Shown here piece by piece: positions 31,548-40,104 of a DNA stretch of 64,000 bases. Below the pieces are notes generated by a model that saw only the letters and a program-made list of their open reading frames with translations, was not told the DNA's origin and ran no database searches. The stretch comes from Aerophototrophica crusticola (GTDB lineage: Bacteria; Pseudomonadota; Alphaproteobacteria; Azospirillales; Azospirillaceae), in NCBI GenBank assembly GCA_001939945.1, contig MOEB01000002.1, positions 186,001-250,000 on the forward strand, read 5' to 3'. The position numbers and the translations under genes are program-made. Each line of letters begins with the position of its first letter. Position 1 is the stretch's first letter.

Positions 31548-32330
31548 ATGGCGACGGACGGACCATCCCTGTCTGACCTGGAAACGCGGGCGGCCACGCT
31601 GCCCGCGTTTTTCCATCTGATGGCCTTGGAGGCCTGCGGCAGCACGAATGACGAGGCCAAGCGCCTGGCCCAGGCGGGTGCGCCGGAAGGCACCCTGGTC
31701 TGGGCCCAACGCCAGACGGCGGGCAAGGGGCGACGGGGCAGGGCCTGGACATCCCCGCCGGGAAACCTTTTCTGCTCCCTGGTCCTGCGGCCCGACATGC
31801 CGCCGGCGCAGGCGGCCCTGGTCTCCTTCGTTGCCGCCGTGGCGGTGGGGGAAGCGGTAGCGGGTCTGGTACCCGGCCGGCCGGAGCTGAAATGGCCAAA
31901 CGACGTTCTGTTGGACGGGGCGAAGCTGTCCGGCATCTTGCTGGAGTCGGAGCCCGGTCCGGGCCGGGCTTTGGACTGGCTGGTTCTGGGCGTAGGCGTG
32001 AATGTCCGACACTGCCCGGATGACGTGCCCTATGCCGCGACCTCACTGGTCAGGGCGGGTGCGGCAAACGACCTTACGGCGGGGCTTGTCCTGGAGCGTT
32101 ATGCCGTGAGCTTCTCGGCATGGTACGCCCGCTTTCGGACCCAGGGCTTCGCGCCCGTGCGGGCCGCCTGGCTGAACGCAGCCAGGGGCTTGGGGCAGGC
32201 GGTCACGGTACGGCTGGCCGAGGGCAGCTTCACCGGCCGCTTCGCCGACCTGGATGAAACTGGCGGCCTGCTGGTGGAAACTGCGACGGGCCTGCAGCGG
32301 GTCACCGCCGGCGACGTGTTCTTCGGCTGA
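31548..32330 (+). CDS. birA: Biotin--[acetyl-CoA carboxylase] ligase, no DNA-binding domain
   Basis: Attaches biotin to biotin carboxyl carrier proteins through biotinyl-AMP. It has 260 residues. The catalytic core shows EACGSTNDEAKRLA, the adenylate loop GKGRRGRAW and LKWPNDVLLDGAKLSGILLE. The N-terminal helix-turn-helix of E. coli BirA is absent, so this is a group I ligase that cannot act as the biotin repressor. Position after nuoN is the usual alphaproteobacterial arrangement. Confidence 0.94.
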   Translation: MATDGPSLSDLETRAATLPAFFHLMALEACGSTNDEAKRLAQAGAPEGTLVWAQRQTAGKGRRGRAWTSPPGNLFCSLVLRPDMPPAQAALVSFVAAVAVGEAVAGLVPGRPELKWPNDVLLDGAKLSGILLESEPGPGRALDWLVLGVGVNVRHCPDDVPYAATSLVRAGAANDLTAGLVLERYAVSFSAWYARFRTQGFAPVRAAWLNAARGLGQAVTVRLAEGSFTGRFADLDETGGLLVETATGLQRVTAGDVFFG

Positions 32331-32348
32331 CAGGGAAGGGGTACGGCC

Positions 32349-33152
32349 ATGCTCCTGGCCATTGACGCCGGCAACACCAACGTGGTCTTCGCCATCTTCG
32401 ACGGGGAGGAGAAGCGCGGGCATTGGCGCATCTCCACCGAGGGGCGGCGGACTTCCGACGAGTATGCCGTCTGGCTGAACAGCCTGATGGAGATGAAGGG
32501 CCTCAAGCCCGGGGACATCGACGCGGCCATCCTGTCCAGCGTGGTCCCCACCCAGACCCACACCCTGGCCAAGCTGTGCGAGGACCATTTCGGCTGCACG
32601 CCCATGCGCGTGGGAGCGCCCGACGTGGATCTGGGCCTGGAGATCCGCATCGACAACCCGCGGGAGGCCGGTGCCGACCGCGTCGCCAATGCCGTTGCGG
32701 CCGTTGCCAGCTATGCCCCGCCCCTGGTGGTGATCGACATCGGCACCGGCACGACATTCGATGTGGTGGACGCGGACGGGGCCTTCGCGGGGGGCGTCAT
32801 CGCCCCGGGCCCGGCCCTGTCCCTGGACGCCTTGCACCGGGTGGCCGCCCAGTTGCCCAAGGTGGATATCGCCAAGCCCGCCAGCGCCATCGGCAAGGGC
32901 ACTGTCGGTGCCATGCAATCCGGCATGTTCTGGGGTTATACCGGCATGATCGAGGGCATCCTGCGCCGCATCCGGGAGGAGCTGTCGCCCACCGGCACGC
33001 CGAAAGTGACGGTTGTCGGGACCGGCGGCCTTGTCCGCGTGTTCGCAGAGGGGACGGACCTCGTGGACCACATCGACGGGGACCTGACGCTCAGGGGATT
33101 GTTGCTCATCCACCAACGCAACCAAGCCCGGAAGGGCAGAACCGGACAATGA
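32349..33152 (+). CDS. coaX: Type III pantothenate kinase
   Basis: First step of CoA synthesis: phosphorylates pantothenate. It has 267 residues. The ASKHA-fold phosphate motif MLLAIDAGNTNVVFAIFD, AGADRVANAVAA and VIDIGTGTTFDVVD are diagnostic of CoaX as opposed to CoaA. The stop overlaps the start of rnj (ATGA), suggesting translational coupling. Confidence 0.96.
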   Translation: MLLAIDAGNTNVVFAIFDGEEKRGHWRISTEGRRTSDEYAVWLNSLMEMKGLKPGDIDAAILSSVVPTQTHTLAKLCEDHFGCTPMRVGAPDVDLGLEIRIDNPREAGADRVANAVAAVASYAPPLVVIDIGTGTTFDVVDADGAFAGGVIAPGPALSLDALHRVAAQLPKVDIAKPASAIGKGTVGAMQSGMFWGYTGMIEGILRRIREELSPTGTPKVTVVGTGGLVRVFAEGTDLVDHIDGDLTLRGLLLIHQRNQARKGRTGQ

Positions 33153-34825
33153 CGGACGCGCGCGACACCGACGAATTCGACCCCGCCGCCCTGTACTTCG
33201 TCCCCCTCGGCGGGTCAGGGGAAATCGGGTTGAACCTGAACCTCTATGGCCATGCCGGCAAATGGCTGATGGTTGATCTTGGGGTCAGCTTCGGGGATGA
33301 AACGACGCCGGGCGTGGACATCATCCTGCCGGATACGGCCTTCATCGAGGAACGGGTGGAGGATCTGGCGGGCCTGGTCCTGACCCACGCCCATGAGGAC
33401 CATTTGGGCGCAGTGCCGTACCTGTGGGAAGATTTGCGCTGTCCCGTCTACGCCACCGCCTTCACGGCCACCTTCCTGCGTCACAAGCTGCGGGAGAAAG
33501 GGCTCGAGAAGAAGGTACAGATCATTGAGGTGCCCCTGTCCGGGCGCTTCAAGATCGGGCCTTTCGACCTGGAATTCATCACCGTCACCCACTCTATCCC
33601 CGAGCCCAACGCCCTGGTGATCCGCACCCCGGCCGGCACCGTCCTGCACAGCGGCGACTGGAAGCTGGACCCGGACCCGGTGATCGGGCCGACCTCGGAC
33701 GAGGCCACGCTGAAGGCCCTGGGCGAGCAGGGCGTGGATGTCATGGTCTGCGACAGCACCAACGCCCTGGTGCCCGGTGTCTCCGGGTCGGAGGCCGCGG
33801 TGCGGGACAGCCTGCGCCAGCTGTTCAGCCGTTATGACCAGCGTATCGCCGTCACCTGCTTTGCCAGCAACGTGGCGCGTCTGCACTCAATCGCCCTGGC
33901 CGCCCAGGCCAATGACCGGCATGTCGCCCTGGTGGGCCGTTCCTTGTGGCGGATGGATGAGGTTGCCCGTGCCAACGGCTATCTGACCGACCTGCCGCCC
34001 TTCGTGACGGAAAGAGACGCCGGTTTCCTGCCGCGGGAGAAAGTGGTCCTGGTCTGCACCGGCAGCCAGGGGGAGCCGCGGGCCGCCCTGGCCCGCATCG
34101 CCGGCGGTGACCATCCGGAGGTGGTGCTGGACAGCGGCGATGTGGTGATCTTCTCCGCCCGGGAGATCCCCGGCAACGAGAAGGGCATCGCCAAGATCCA
34201 GAACGCCCTGATCCGCAAGGGTGTGGAGGTGGTGACGGCGGACGACGCCTTCGTCCATGTCTCCGGCCACCCGGCGCGGGACGAGCTGGTCCGCATGTAC
34301 CAATGGGTCCGTCCGCGCCTCGCCATCCCCGTGCACGGGGAGCAGCGGCACCTGCGCGCCCATGCCCAGCTCGCCCAGGAATGCCAAGTGCCCAACACGC
34401 TGGTGCCAGAGGACGGCATGGTCATCCGCCTTGCCCCCGGCCCGGCGCAGGAGGTGGGGCGCGTGCCGGCCGGCCGGCTGATCATCGACGGCAAGCGCAT
34501 CGTCCCCTTCAACGGCGGTGCCTTGAAGATGAGGCAGCGCATGGCGGCCAGCGGCGCCTGCGTCGTTACCCTGGTCATGGATGGCCGTGGCGCCCTGCTG
34601 GCGGCACCCAAGGTCACTGCCATGGGTCTGCTGGAGGAAGACGAGCTGGAGGAGGAGTTGGACGATTTGTCCCAGCGCGTCCGCACCGCCGTCGAGTCAC
34701 TCTCCCGCGGCGACCGCCAGGATGACGCGTCGGTTAAGGAAGCGGCACGCCTCGCTGTGCGCAGGGCTTTCGGCAGCAGCCAGGGCCGGAAACCCATGAC
34801 GGACGTGCACCTGGTTCGTGTATAG
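33149..34825 (+). CDS. rnj: Ribonuclease J
   Basis: Metallo-beta-lactamase/beta-CASP ribonuclease with endo- and 5'-3' exonuclease activity in mRNA decay and rRNA maturation. It has 558 residues from the ATG overlapping coaX. The zinc motif THAHEDHLGA has His80, His82, Asp84 and His85. The beta-CASP region has CDSTNALVPG and CFASNVARLHS, then VSGHPARDEL. The C-terminal domain is about 100 residues. The coaX-rnj-mce order is common in alphaproteobacteria. Confidence 0.96.
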   Translation: MTDARDTDEFDPAALYFVPLGGSGEIGLNLNLYGHAGKWLMVDLGVSFGDETTPGVDIILPDTAFIEERVEDLAGLVLTHAHEDHLGAVPYLWEDLRCPVYATAFTATFLRHKLREKGLEKKVQIIEVPLSGRFKIGPFDLEFITVTHSIPEPNALVIRTPAGTVLHSGDWKLDPDPVIGPTSDEATLKALGEQGVDVMVCDSTNALVPGVSGSEAAVRDSLRQLFSRYDQRIAVTCFASNVARLHSIALAAQANDRHVALVGRSLWRMDEVARANGYLTDLPPFVTERDAGFLPREKVVLVCTGSQGEPRAALARIAGGDHPEVVLDSGDVVIFSAREIPGNEKGIAKIQNALIRKGVEVVTADDAFVHVSGHPARDELVRMYQWVRPRLAIPVHGEQRHLRAHAQLAQECQVPNTLVPEDGMVIRLAPGPAQEVGRVPAGRLIIDGKRIVPFNGGALKMRQRMAASGACVVTLVMDGRGALLAAPKVTAMGLLEEDELEEELDDLSQRVRTAVESLSRGDRQDDASVKEAARLAVRRAFGSSQGRKPMTDVHLVRV

Positions 34826-34860
34826 GTCGCGCGGATCAACGACGGAGCGGGTGAGGGGAC

Positions 34861-35265
34861 ATGATCGGGCGTCTCAACCATGTGGCCATCGTGGTGCCGG
34901 ACCTGGAGGCCGCCTCGGCCACCTACCGGGCGACCCTGGGCGCCAACGTCAGCGCGGCGGTGGACCTGCCGGAGCATGGCGTGACCACCGTGTTCGTGGA
35001 GTTGCCCAACACCAAGATCGAGCTGCTGCACCCGCTGGGGGAGGGCAGCCCCATCGCCAAGTTCCTGTCCCAGAACGCCAGCGGCGGCATCCACCACATC
35101 TGCTATGAGGTGGACGACATCCTGGCCGCCCGCGACAAGCTGAAGGCGGAAGGCTTGCGAGTGCTGGGCGATGGGGAGCCGAAGATTGGCGCCCATGGCA
35201 AGCCGGTGCTGTTCCTGCACCCCAAGGACCTGTTCGGCACCCTGGTCGAGCTGGAACAGGCCTGA
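34861..35265 (+). CDS. mce: Methylmalonyl-CoA epimerase
   Basis: Interconverts (2R)- and (2S)-methylmalonyl-CoA in propionyl-CoA metabolism. It is a 134-residue VOC-superfamily protein with two beta-alpha-beta-beta-beta units. Metal ligand candidates include His7 (LNHVAIVVPDL) and the histidines of GGIHHICYEVDD, and the C-terminal FGTLVELEQ glutamate. It starts 35 bases after rnj. Confidence 0.95.
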   Translation: MIGRLNHVAIVVPDLEAASATYRATLGANVSAAVDLPEHGVTTVFVELPNTKIELLHPLGEGSPIAKFLSQNASGGIHHICYEVDDILAARDKLKAEGLRVLGDGEPKIGAHGKPVLFLHPKDLFGTLVELEQA

Positions 35266-35284
35266 GCGGGAAGGGGCTTTCAGC

Positions 35285-35533
35285 ATGGGTTGGGTCACCT
35301 GGGCCGCCATCTATTTCACCGTCTGGTGGACGGTGCTGTTCGCCATCCTGCCCATCGGGGTGCAACGGGCGGAGGACCGAGCGGCCGGCCATGACCCGGG
35401 CGCGCCCGCGCGGCCGATGATGCTGAAGAAGGTGGCGATCACCTCCGTCGTCTCCGCCATCCTGTGCCTTGCCGGCTGGGCCGTGTTCCATTTCGGCCTG
35501 CTGGACTGGCGGGAGCTGATGGCCCCGGCATGA
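35285..35533 (+). CDS. DUF1467 family small membrane protein
   Basis: An 82-residue protein with two hydrophobic segments (about 4-22 and 51-72). The first begins MGWVTWAAIYFTVWWTVLFAILP, the pattern of DUF1467, a family largely confined to alphaproteobacteria and usually placed between mce and proS. Function unknown. Its stop overlaps the tag start by four bases, whereas proS would be the expected neighbour. Confidence 0.88.
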   Translation: MGWVTWAAIYFTVWWTVLFAILPIGVQRAEDRAAGHDPGAPARPMMLKKVAITSVVSAILCLAGWAVFHFGLLDWRELMAPA

Positions 35534-36099
35534 CCCTGACCTATTGCGACGTGGCGCCCGGCCACGAATGGCATGGCCCCTACCATGACCATGAATATGG
35601 CCTGCCCCTGACGGGGGACGATGAGCTGTTCGAGCGGCTGGTGCTGGAGATCAACCAGGCCGGCTTGTCCTGGCTGACCGTGCTGAAGAAGCGCGCCGCC
35701 TTCCGTGCAGCCTATTCGAACTTCAGCGTGGACGTCGTCGCAGCCTATGGCCCCGACGACGTGGCCCGCCTGATGGCAGACCCGGGCATCATCCGCAACC
35801 GGCTGAAGGTGGAGGCGGCCATCGCCAACGCCCGCACGATCCAAGGCATGCGGGCCAGCCATGGCGGCTTCCATGCGTGGCTGCTGGCCCACCACCCGCG
35901 TGGCAAGGCGGAGTGGGTGAAGCTGTTCGGCAAGACCTTCCGCTTCACCGGTGGGGAGATCGTGGGCGAGTTCCTGATGAGCATCGGCTTCCTGCCGGGG
36001 GCGCACCGGCCCGGCTGCCCGGCGCAACAGCGGCTCGACTCGCTGGAACAACCCTGGCAGCAGGCGGTGGCGGCCGGTTACGCCGGATACGGCGCCTAA
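35530..36099 (+). CDS. tag: DNA-3-methyladenine glycosylase I
   Basis: Removes 3-methyladenine from alkylated DNA in base-excision repair. It has 189 residues, like E. coli Tag. The N terminus reads TLTYCDVAPGHEWHGPYHDHEYG. The zinc-snap ligands are recognisable as Cys6 and His19 with the C-terminal pair His159-x3-Cys163. NQAGLSWLTVLKKR is the helix at the base pocket. It overlaps the DUF1467 gene (ATGA). Confidence 0.94.
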   Translation: MTLTYCDVAPGHEWHGPYHDHEYGLPLTGDDELFERLVLEINQAGLSWLTVLKKRAAFRAAYSNFSVDVVAAYGPDDVARLMADPGIIRNRLKVEAAIANARTIQGMRASHGGFHAWLLAHHPRGKAEWVKLFGKTFRFTGGEIVGEFLMSIGFLPGAHRPGCPAQQRLDSLEQPWQQAVAAGYAGYGA

Positions 36100-36174
36100 G
36101 GATTGTGCATGTTCCTGCGCGAGGCCTGCGCATCTGCATGGAACTTGTGCAGAAAGCACGAAAAACGCACAAAT

Positions 36175-36206
36175 GAAAAAGGCAAGGGCGTTTTTGCCCT
36201 TGCCTT
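36175..36206 (-). terminator. Strong hairpin terminator, mainly minus strand
   Basis: An 11-bp stem, AAGGCAAGGGC/GCCCTTGCCTT, has a T-rich loop. Read on the minus strand it is followed by TTTTT then CATTT, so it would stop transcripts coming leftwards from the permease gene. On the plus strand it could also end the tag mRNA, though the T-run there is short. Confidence 0.8.
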
Positions 36207-36246
36207 CGTCAGGTGACGATATCAGACTTCTTCTTATCAGGAGGGT

Positions 36247-36325
36247 TGATCCCCTCTTGATTGACGCCTGGTGGCGATTCCTCCCTAAACTCAGGCCGCG
36301 CTCCGATGAGCGCGGTCTTTCTTTT
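36247..36325 (+). ncRNA. Candidate alpha-r8 (MmgR-type) small regulatory RNA
   Basis: The single-stranded module ATTCCTCCCT at 36277-36286 differs by one base from the 10-mer UUUCCUCCCU that I recall as the hallmark of the alphaproteobacterial alpha-r8/MmgR sRNA family. It is followed nine bases later by an 8-bp terminator hairpin (36296-36315) and a T-rich tail. A small CGCC/GGCG hairpin precedes the module. A weak promoter (GTGACG at 36213, TATCAG at 36235) predicts an RNA of about 80 bases, close to the size of MmgR. CCUCCC can pair with Shine-Dalgarno sequences, consistent with translational repression through Hfq. The family assignment is from memory. Confidence 0.55.
36296..36325 (+). 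terminator. Intrinsic terminator of the candidate sRNA
   Basis: CCGCGCTC/GAGCGCGG, 8-bp stem with a four-base loop, followed by TCTTTCTTTTT. Confidence 0.88.
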
Positions 36326-36515
36326 TGTGCGGGGAGTATATGCACTCAATGCAGGGCCGTCACGCCTAAAATTGCACATTTCGCAGCCATGACGGACATT
36401 TGTTGGGCCCAATCCATAGGCTGCGTGAAACTGGGCCCGTAAATCGGCTACTTGCGACACCTTTATCCCGACGAACCTGTGGAACGCTGGCCGGCTGAGG
36501 AATTGTCCAGCGGTG

Positions 36516-37814
36516 TCAATGCCCTAGCCACGCAAACTTGATGACGAACAGCACAGCAAGCACCAGCACCGTCGGCCCGGCGTCGCGCCAGCGACCCGAC
36601 AGCACCTTCAGCCCGGCATAGGTGATGAAGCCGAAGGCAATCCCGTGGGCGATGGAGTAGGTCAGCGGCATCCCCAGCGCGGTGACCACGGCCGGCGCAT
36701 ATTCCGTCACGTCGTCCCAATCCACCTCTGTCAGTCCCCGGGCCATCAGGCAGGCGACATAAAGCAGGGCCGGGGCGGTGGCATAGGCGGGGATGTTGGC
36801 CGCCAGCGGCGCCAGGAACAGGCAAGCCAGGAACAGCAGCGCCACGACGACGGCCGTCAAGCCTGTCCGCCCGCCCACGTTGGTGCCGGCCGCGCTCTCG
36901 ATATAGCTGGTGACAGTGGAGGTGCCGAGGGCGGCGCCCGCCATGGTGGCCGTGCTGTCGGCGAACAGGGCCTTGCCCAGGCGGGGGAACTTGCCGTCCG
37001 GCCCCATCAGCCCCGCCCGGTGCGCCACGCCCACCAGGGTGCCGGCCGTGTCGAACAGGTCCACGAACAGGAAGGCGAAGACCACGCTGACCAAGCCGAC
37101 GCTCAGCGCCCCGCCGATGTCCATGGCCAGGAAGGTGGGGCTGGGGTCGGGTGGCAGGCTGACGATGCGCCCGTCGAAGGGGGAGACGCCCAGGGCCATC
37201 CCGACCACCGCCGTCGCCAGAATGGCGATCACCACCGCCCCGGTCACCGCCCGCGCGGCCAAGGCGCAGAGCAGTACGAAGCCGAGCGCGGCCAGCACCG
37301 TCTTGGGCTGGCTGACGTCGCCCAGGGTGACCAGCGTCACCGGGTGGTCGGCCACGACGCCCGCGTTCTGCAGGGCGATGATGCCCAGGAAAAGGCCAAT
37401 GCCGGCGCTGATGGCCATCTTCAGGCTGTGCGGGATGGCATTCACCACCGCCTCGCGCACCGGCAGGACAGTGAGGACGAAGAAGATCAGGCCCGACAGG
37501 AAAACGGCCCCCAGCGCCACCTGCCAGGAATAGCCCATCTGCCCGACCACGGTGAACGCGAAATAGGCGTTCAGCCCCATACCGGGCGCCAGCGCGATGG
37601 GGTAGTTGGCCACCAGCCCCATGACCAGCGTGCCCACCGCCGCCGCGACGCAGGTGGCGACGAACACCGCGCCCTGGTCCATGCCCGTGCTGGACAGGAT
37701 CTGCGGGTTCACGAAGACGATGTAGGCCATCGTTAAAAAGGTGGTGAAACCGGCAAGGGTCTCGGTCCGCACGGTGGTGCCGTGCTCCCTCAGCTTGAAG
37801 TATGATTCGAGCAC
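36516..37814 (-). CDS. NCS2/AzgA-type purine permease (adenine/guanine/hypoxanthine)
   Basis: Proton-coupled nucleobase uptake across the inner membrane. It has 432 residues from a GTG at 37814 (MLESYFKLREHGTTVRTE), which aligns with the usual AzgA/PbuG N terminus. About 12-14 membrane segments are present. Landmarks are FLTMAYIVFVNPQIL, NYPIALAPGMGLNAYFAF, DLFDTAGTLVGVA and GTSTVTSYIESAAGTNVGGRTG. It faces tag and is divergent from a secreted protein gene 36 bases away, followed by adenine deaminase, so adenine or hypoxanthine is the likely substrate. The divergent promoters must lie inside neighbouring coding DNA. Confidence 0.9.
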   Translation of the reverse strand: MLESYFKLREHGTTVRTETLAGFTTFLTMAYIVFVNPQILSSTGMDQGAVFVATCVAAAVGTLVMGLVANYPIALAPGMGLNAYFAFTVVGQMGYSWQVALGAVFLSGLIFFVLTVLPVREAVVNAIPHSLKMAISAGIGLFLGIIALQNAGVVADHPVTLVTLGDVSQPKTVLAALGFVLLCALAARAVTGAVVIAILATAVVGMALGVSPFDGRIVSLPPDPSPTFLAMDIGGALSVGLVSVVFAFLFVDLFDTAGTLVGVAHRAGLMGPDGKFPRLGKALFADSTATMAGAALGTSTVTSYIESAAGTNVGGRTGLTAVVVALLFLACLFLAPLAANIPAYATAPALLYVACLMARGLTEVDWDDVTEYAPAVVTALGMPLTYSIAHGIAFGFITYAGLKVLSGRWRDAGPTVLVLAVLFVIKFAWLGH

Positions 37815-37850
37815 GGTCGCGAACCCCGAGGGCGGGAAGGGAAGGGACAG

Positions 37851-38351
37851 ATGCGAGTATCCCCCGGAAAAGTCTTGTGCGCCATAGGCTTGCTGAGCGT
37901 CCTTGCCGTGGCGGGTCTCGCCGCCGCCCAGGACGCGACCCGGCCGGCGGCAGCGCCGTCCTGGCAGGTGCCGCCCCAGCGCCCGCCAAGCACTACCGTG
38001 TCCCGCGCTCCCACCATCACAGTGGACCCCGCCGCCTGCCGCTGGGTGCAACGGCATGAGCCGGCGGCGGACGTGGAGTACAGGCCGGGCGTGGACGTGA
38101 ACGGCCAGCCGGTCGCCCCCGCCGACCTGCCCGGCTCCCCCGCTGTCCGCCTGCCGGAGCGGCTGGAGATCGGCATCACCGCGGACCTGGCCGACCGCTT
38201 CGGCATCCCGCGCTCAGCGCTCTACGGCGCGGAGGCCTATGTCGGCACGGTGACGGTGGAGGGGAACCGGGTGCTGTTCAACGGCCAGCCGATTACGTCG
38301 CTGGCCGAACAAGAGCTTGTGGTACTCTGTGGGAAACAGCGGCAGCGTTAG
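37851..38351 (+). CDS. Secreted protein of unknown function
   Basis: A 166-residue protein with a clear N-terminal signal peptide (MRVSPGKVLCAIGLLSVLAV, then AGLAAAQ), probably cleaved near residue 26. A proline-rich linker follows, and one cysteine lies in DPAACRW. The C-terminal part (about 105-160) reads LEIGITADLADRFGIP, VGTVTVEGNRVLFNGQPI, a small beta-rich domain. No known family recognised. GGGAAGGGAAGGGACAG precedes the ATG. It starts 36 bases from the divergent permease and ends 11 bases before adenine deaminase, so it is probably co-transcribed with ade. Confidence 0.8.
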   Translation: MRVSPGKVLCAIGLLSVLAVAGLAAAQDATRPAAAPSWQVPPQRPPSTTVSRAPTITVDPAACRWVQRHEPAADVEYRPGVDVNGQPVAPADLPGSPAVRLPERLEIGITADLADRFGIPRSALYGAEAYVGTVTVEGNRVLFNGQPITSLAEQELVVLCGKQRQR

Positions 38352-38362
38352 GGAATTAGGCA

Positions 38363-40078
38363 ATGGAGCGGGCAGCGGCGAAGGCCATCCTGAAGCGGCG
38401 GATCGACCAGGCCTCGGGCCGGAGCCGGGCCGACCTGGTGATCAAGAACGCCCGCCTGTTGAACGTCGCCACCGGCACCATCGAGCAGACCGACATCGCT
38501 ATTTGCGGCGACACCATCGTCGGGACCTATGACCGCTATGACGGGGTGGTGGAGATCGACGCGAAGGGCCGCTTCGCCGTGCCCGGCTTCATCGACACCC
38601 ATGTGCATTGCGAGAGCACCTGCGTCACCCCGGCGGAGTTCGACCGCTGCGTCCTGCCCCGCGGCACCACCACGGCCATCTGCGACCCGCATGAGATCTG
38701 CAACGTGCTGGGGGAACAGGGCCTGCAATACTTCCTGGACAGCGCCGGCGGCCTCGCCATGGATCTGCGGGTGCAACTCAGCTCCTGCGTGCCCGCCACG
38801 CACCTGGAAACGGCGGGTGCCCGGCTGACCGCCGACGATCTGGTCCGCCACCGCCACCACCCCAAGGTGGTCGGGCTGGCGGAGTTCATGAACTTCCCCG
38901 GTGTGTTGCACAAGGATGAGGAGACGCTGGACAAGCTGGCCGCCTTCTACGGCGCCCACATCGACGGCCACTCCCCCCTGGTCACCGGCAAGGACCTGAA
39001 CGCCTATCTCTCCTGCGGCATCCGCAACTGCCATGAAAGCACCAGCGTGCCGGAGGCGCGGGAGAAGCTGGCCAAGGGCATGCAGGTGCTGGTGCGCGAC
39101 GGCAGCGTGTCCAAGGACGTGGACGAGTTGGCGCCGATCATCGACATGGTCACCAGCCCCTTCGTCGCCTTCTGCACCGACGACCGCAACCCGTTGGACA
39201 TCGCGGAGGAAGGCCATTTGGACCACCTGGTCCGCCGCGCCATCGCCCGCGGCGCCGACATGGTCGCCGTCTACCGCGCCGCCACTTGGTCCGCCGCGCG
39301 GGGGTTCGGGCTGACTGACCGCGGGCTGGTCGCCCCGGGCTACCGGGCGGACATCGTGCTGCTGGACGACCTCGCCACCTGCGCCGTCTCCCAGGTCATC
39401 TCCGCCGGCCGGGTGGTCACGCCGGACCTGTTCGCCGACCGCCCCATGCCGGCCCCGGTGGGTCTGGACAGCATGAAGCGGTCTCCGGTCACGGCGGCCG
39501 ACTTTGCCATCCCGGCGGGCGGCCCCGGCACCCCCGTCATCGGCGTGCTGCCCGGCAAGATCCTGACCAGTGCCCTGAGCGCCACGGTGCCCTTCCGCGC
39601 CGGCTTGCGCCACGCCGACCCGGCCAACGACATCCTGAAGGTCTGCGTGGTGGAGCGGCACGGCAAGACCCGCAACATCGGCAAGGGCTTCGTCCGCGGC
39701 TTCGGGCTACGGGAAGGGGCCCTCGCCAGCTCCGTCGGCCATGACAGCCACAACATCTGCGTGGTGGGCAGCGACGACGCCCAGATGGCCCTGGCCGTGA
39801 ACCGCCTGCTGGAGATCGGCGGCGGCTTCGTCGCCGTGCGCGGCGACACGGTGGCGGGGGAGGTGCCCTTGCCCCTGGCCGGGCTGATGAGCCTGAAGGA
39901 CTACGTGACGGTGGAGCACGAGCTGTCCGCCATCCGGGCCGTGGTCCGCGCCATGGGCTGCCCCCTCGCGGAGCCGTTCCTGCAACTGGCGTTCCTCCCG
40001 CTGCCGGTGATCCCACACCTGAAGATCACCGACATGGGGCTGGTGGACGTGGACAGGTTCGAGTTGGTGGCGGCTTGA
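38363..40078 (+). CDS. ade: Adenine deaminase
   Basis: Converts adenine to hypoxanthine and ammonia in purine salvage. It has 571 residues, the normal length of the amidohydrolase-type Ade. The metal motif FIDTHVHCEST has His80, His82 and Glu84. HIDGHSP, NCHESTS and FCTDDRNP follow in the catalytic barrel, and the C-terminal domain contains VGHDSHNICVVG. It forms a functional pair with the adjacent purine permease. Ammonia release links it to nitrogen metabolism. Confidence 0.95.
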   Translation: MERAAAKAILKRRIDQASGRSRADLVIKNARLLNVATGTIEQTDIAICGDTIVGTYDRYDGVVEIDAKGRFAVPGFIDTHVHCESTCVTPAEFDRCVLPRGTTTAICDPHEICNVLGEQGLQYFLDSAGGLAMDLRVQLSSCVPATHLETAGARLTADDLVRHRHHPKVVGLAEFMNFPGVLHKDEETLDKLAAFYGAHIDGHSPLVTGKDLNAYLSCGIRNCHESTSVPEAREKLAKGMQVLVRDGSVSKDVDELAPIIDMVTSPFVAFCTDDRNPLDIAEEGHLDHLVRRAIARGADMVAVYRAATWSAARGFGLTDRGLVAPGYRADIVLLDDLATCAVSQVISAGRVVTPDLFADRPMPAPVGLDSMKRSPVTAADFAIPAGGPGTPVIGVLPGKILTSALSATVPFRAGLRHADPANDILKVCVVERHGKTRNIGKGFVRGFGLREGALASSVGHDSHNICVVGSDDAQMALAVNRLLEIGGGFVAVRGDTVAGEVPLPLAGLMSLKDYVTVEHELSAIRAVVRAMGCPLAEPFLQLAFLPLPVIPHLKITDMGLVDVDRFELVAA

Positions 40079-40104
40079 AGGGAGAAAGCCTGAGGCCGTG
40101 GAGC

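Larger units (their letters stand above)
36100..36515. other. Intergenic region with two hairpin terminators and a likely sRNA
   Basis: 416 bases without a protein gene, between convergent tag and the purine permease. It contains a minus-strand terminator (36179-36206), a candidate small RNA with its own terminator (36247-36325), and about 190 further bases (36327-36515) with no recognisable element except a repeated TGGGCCC. Confidence 0.7.

Noticed and set aside
36116-36132. TGCGC-N7-GCGCA palindrome considered as a second NtrC site
   Set aside because: It has NtrC spacing, but both half-sites carry G in place of the conserved A/T, and there is no sigma54 promoter nearby.
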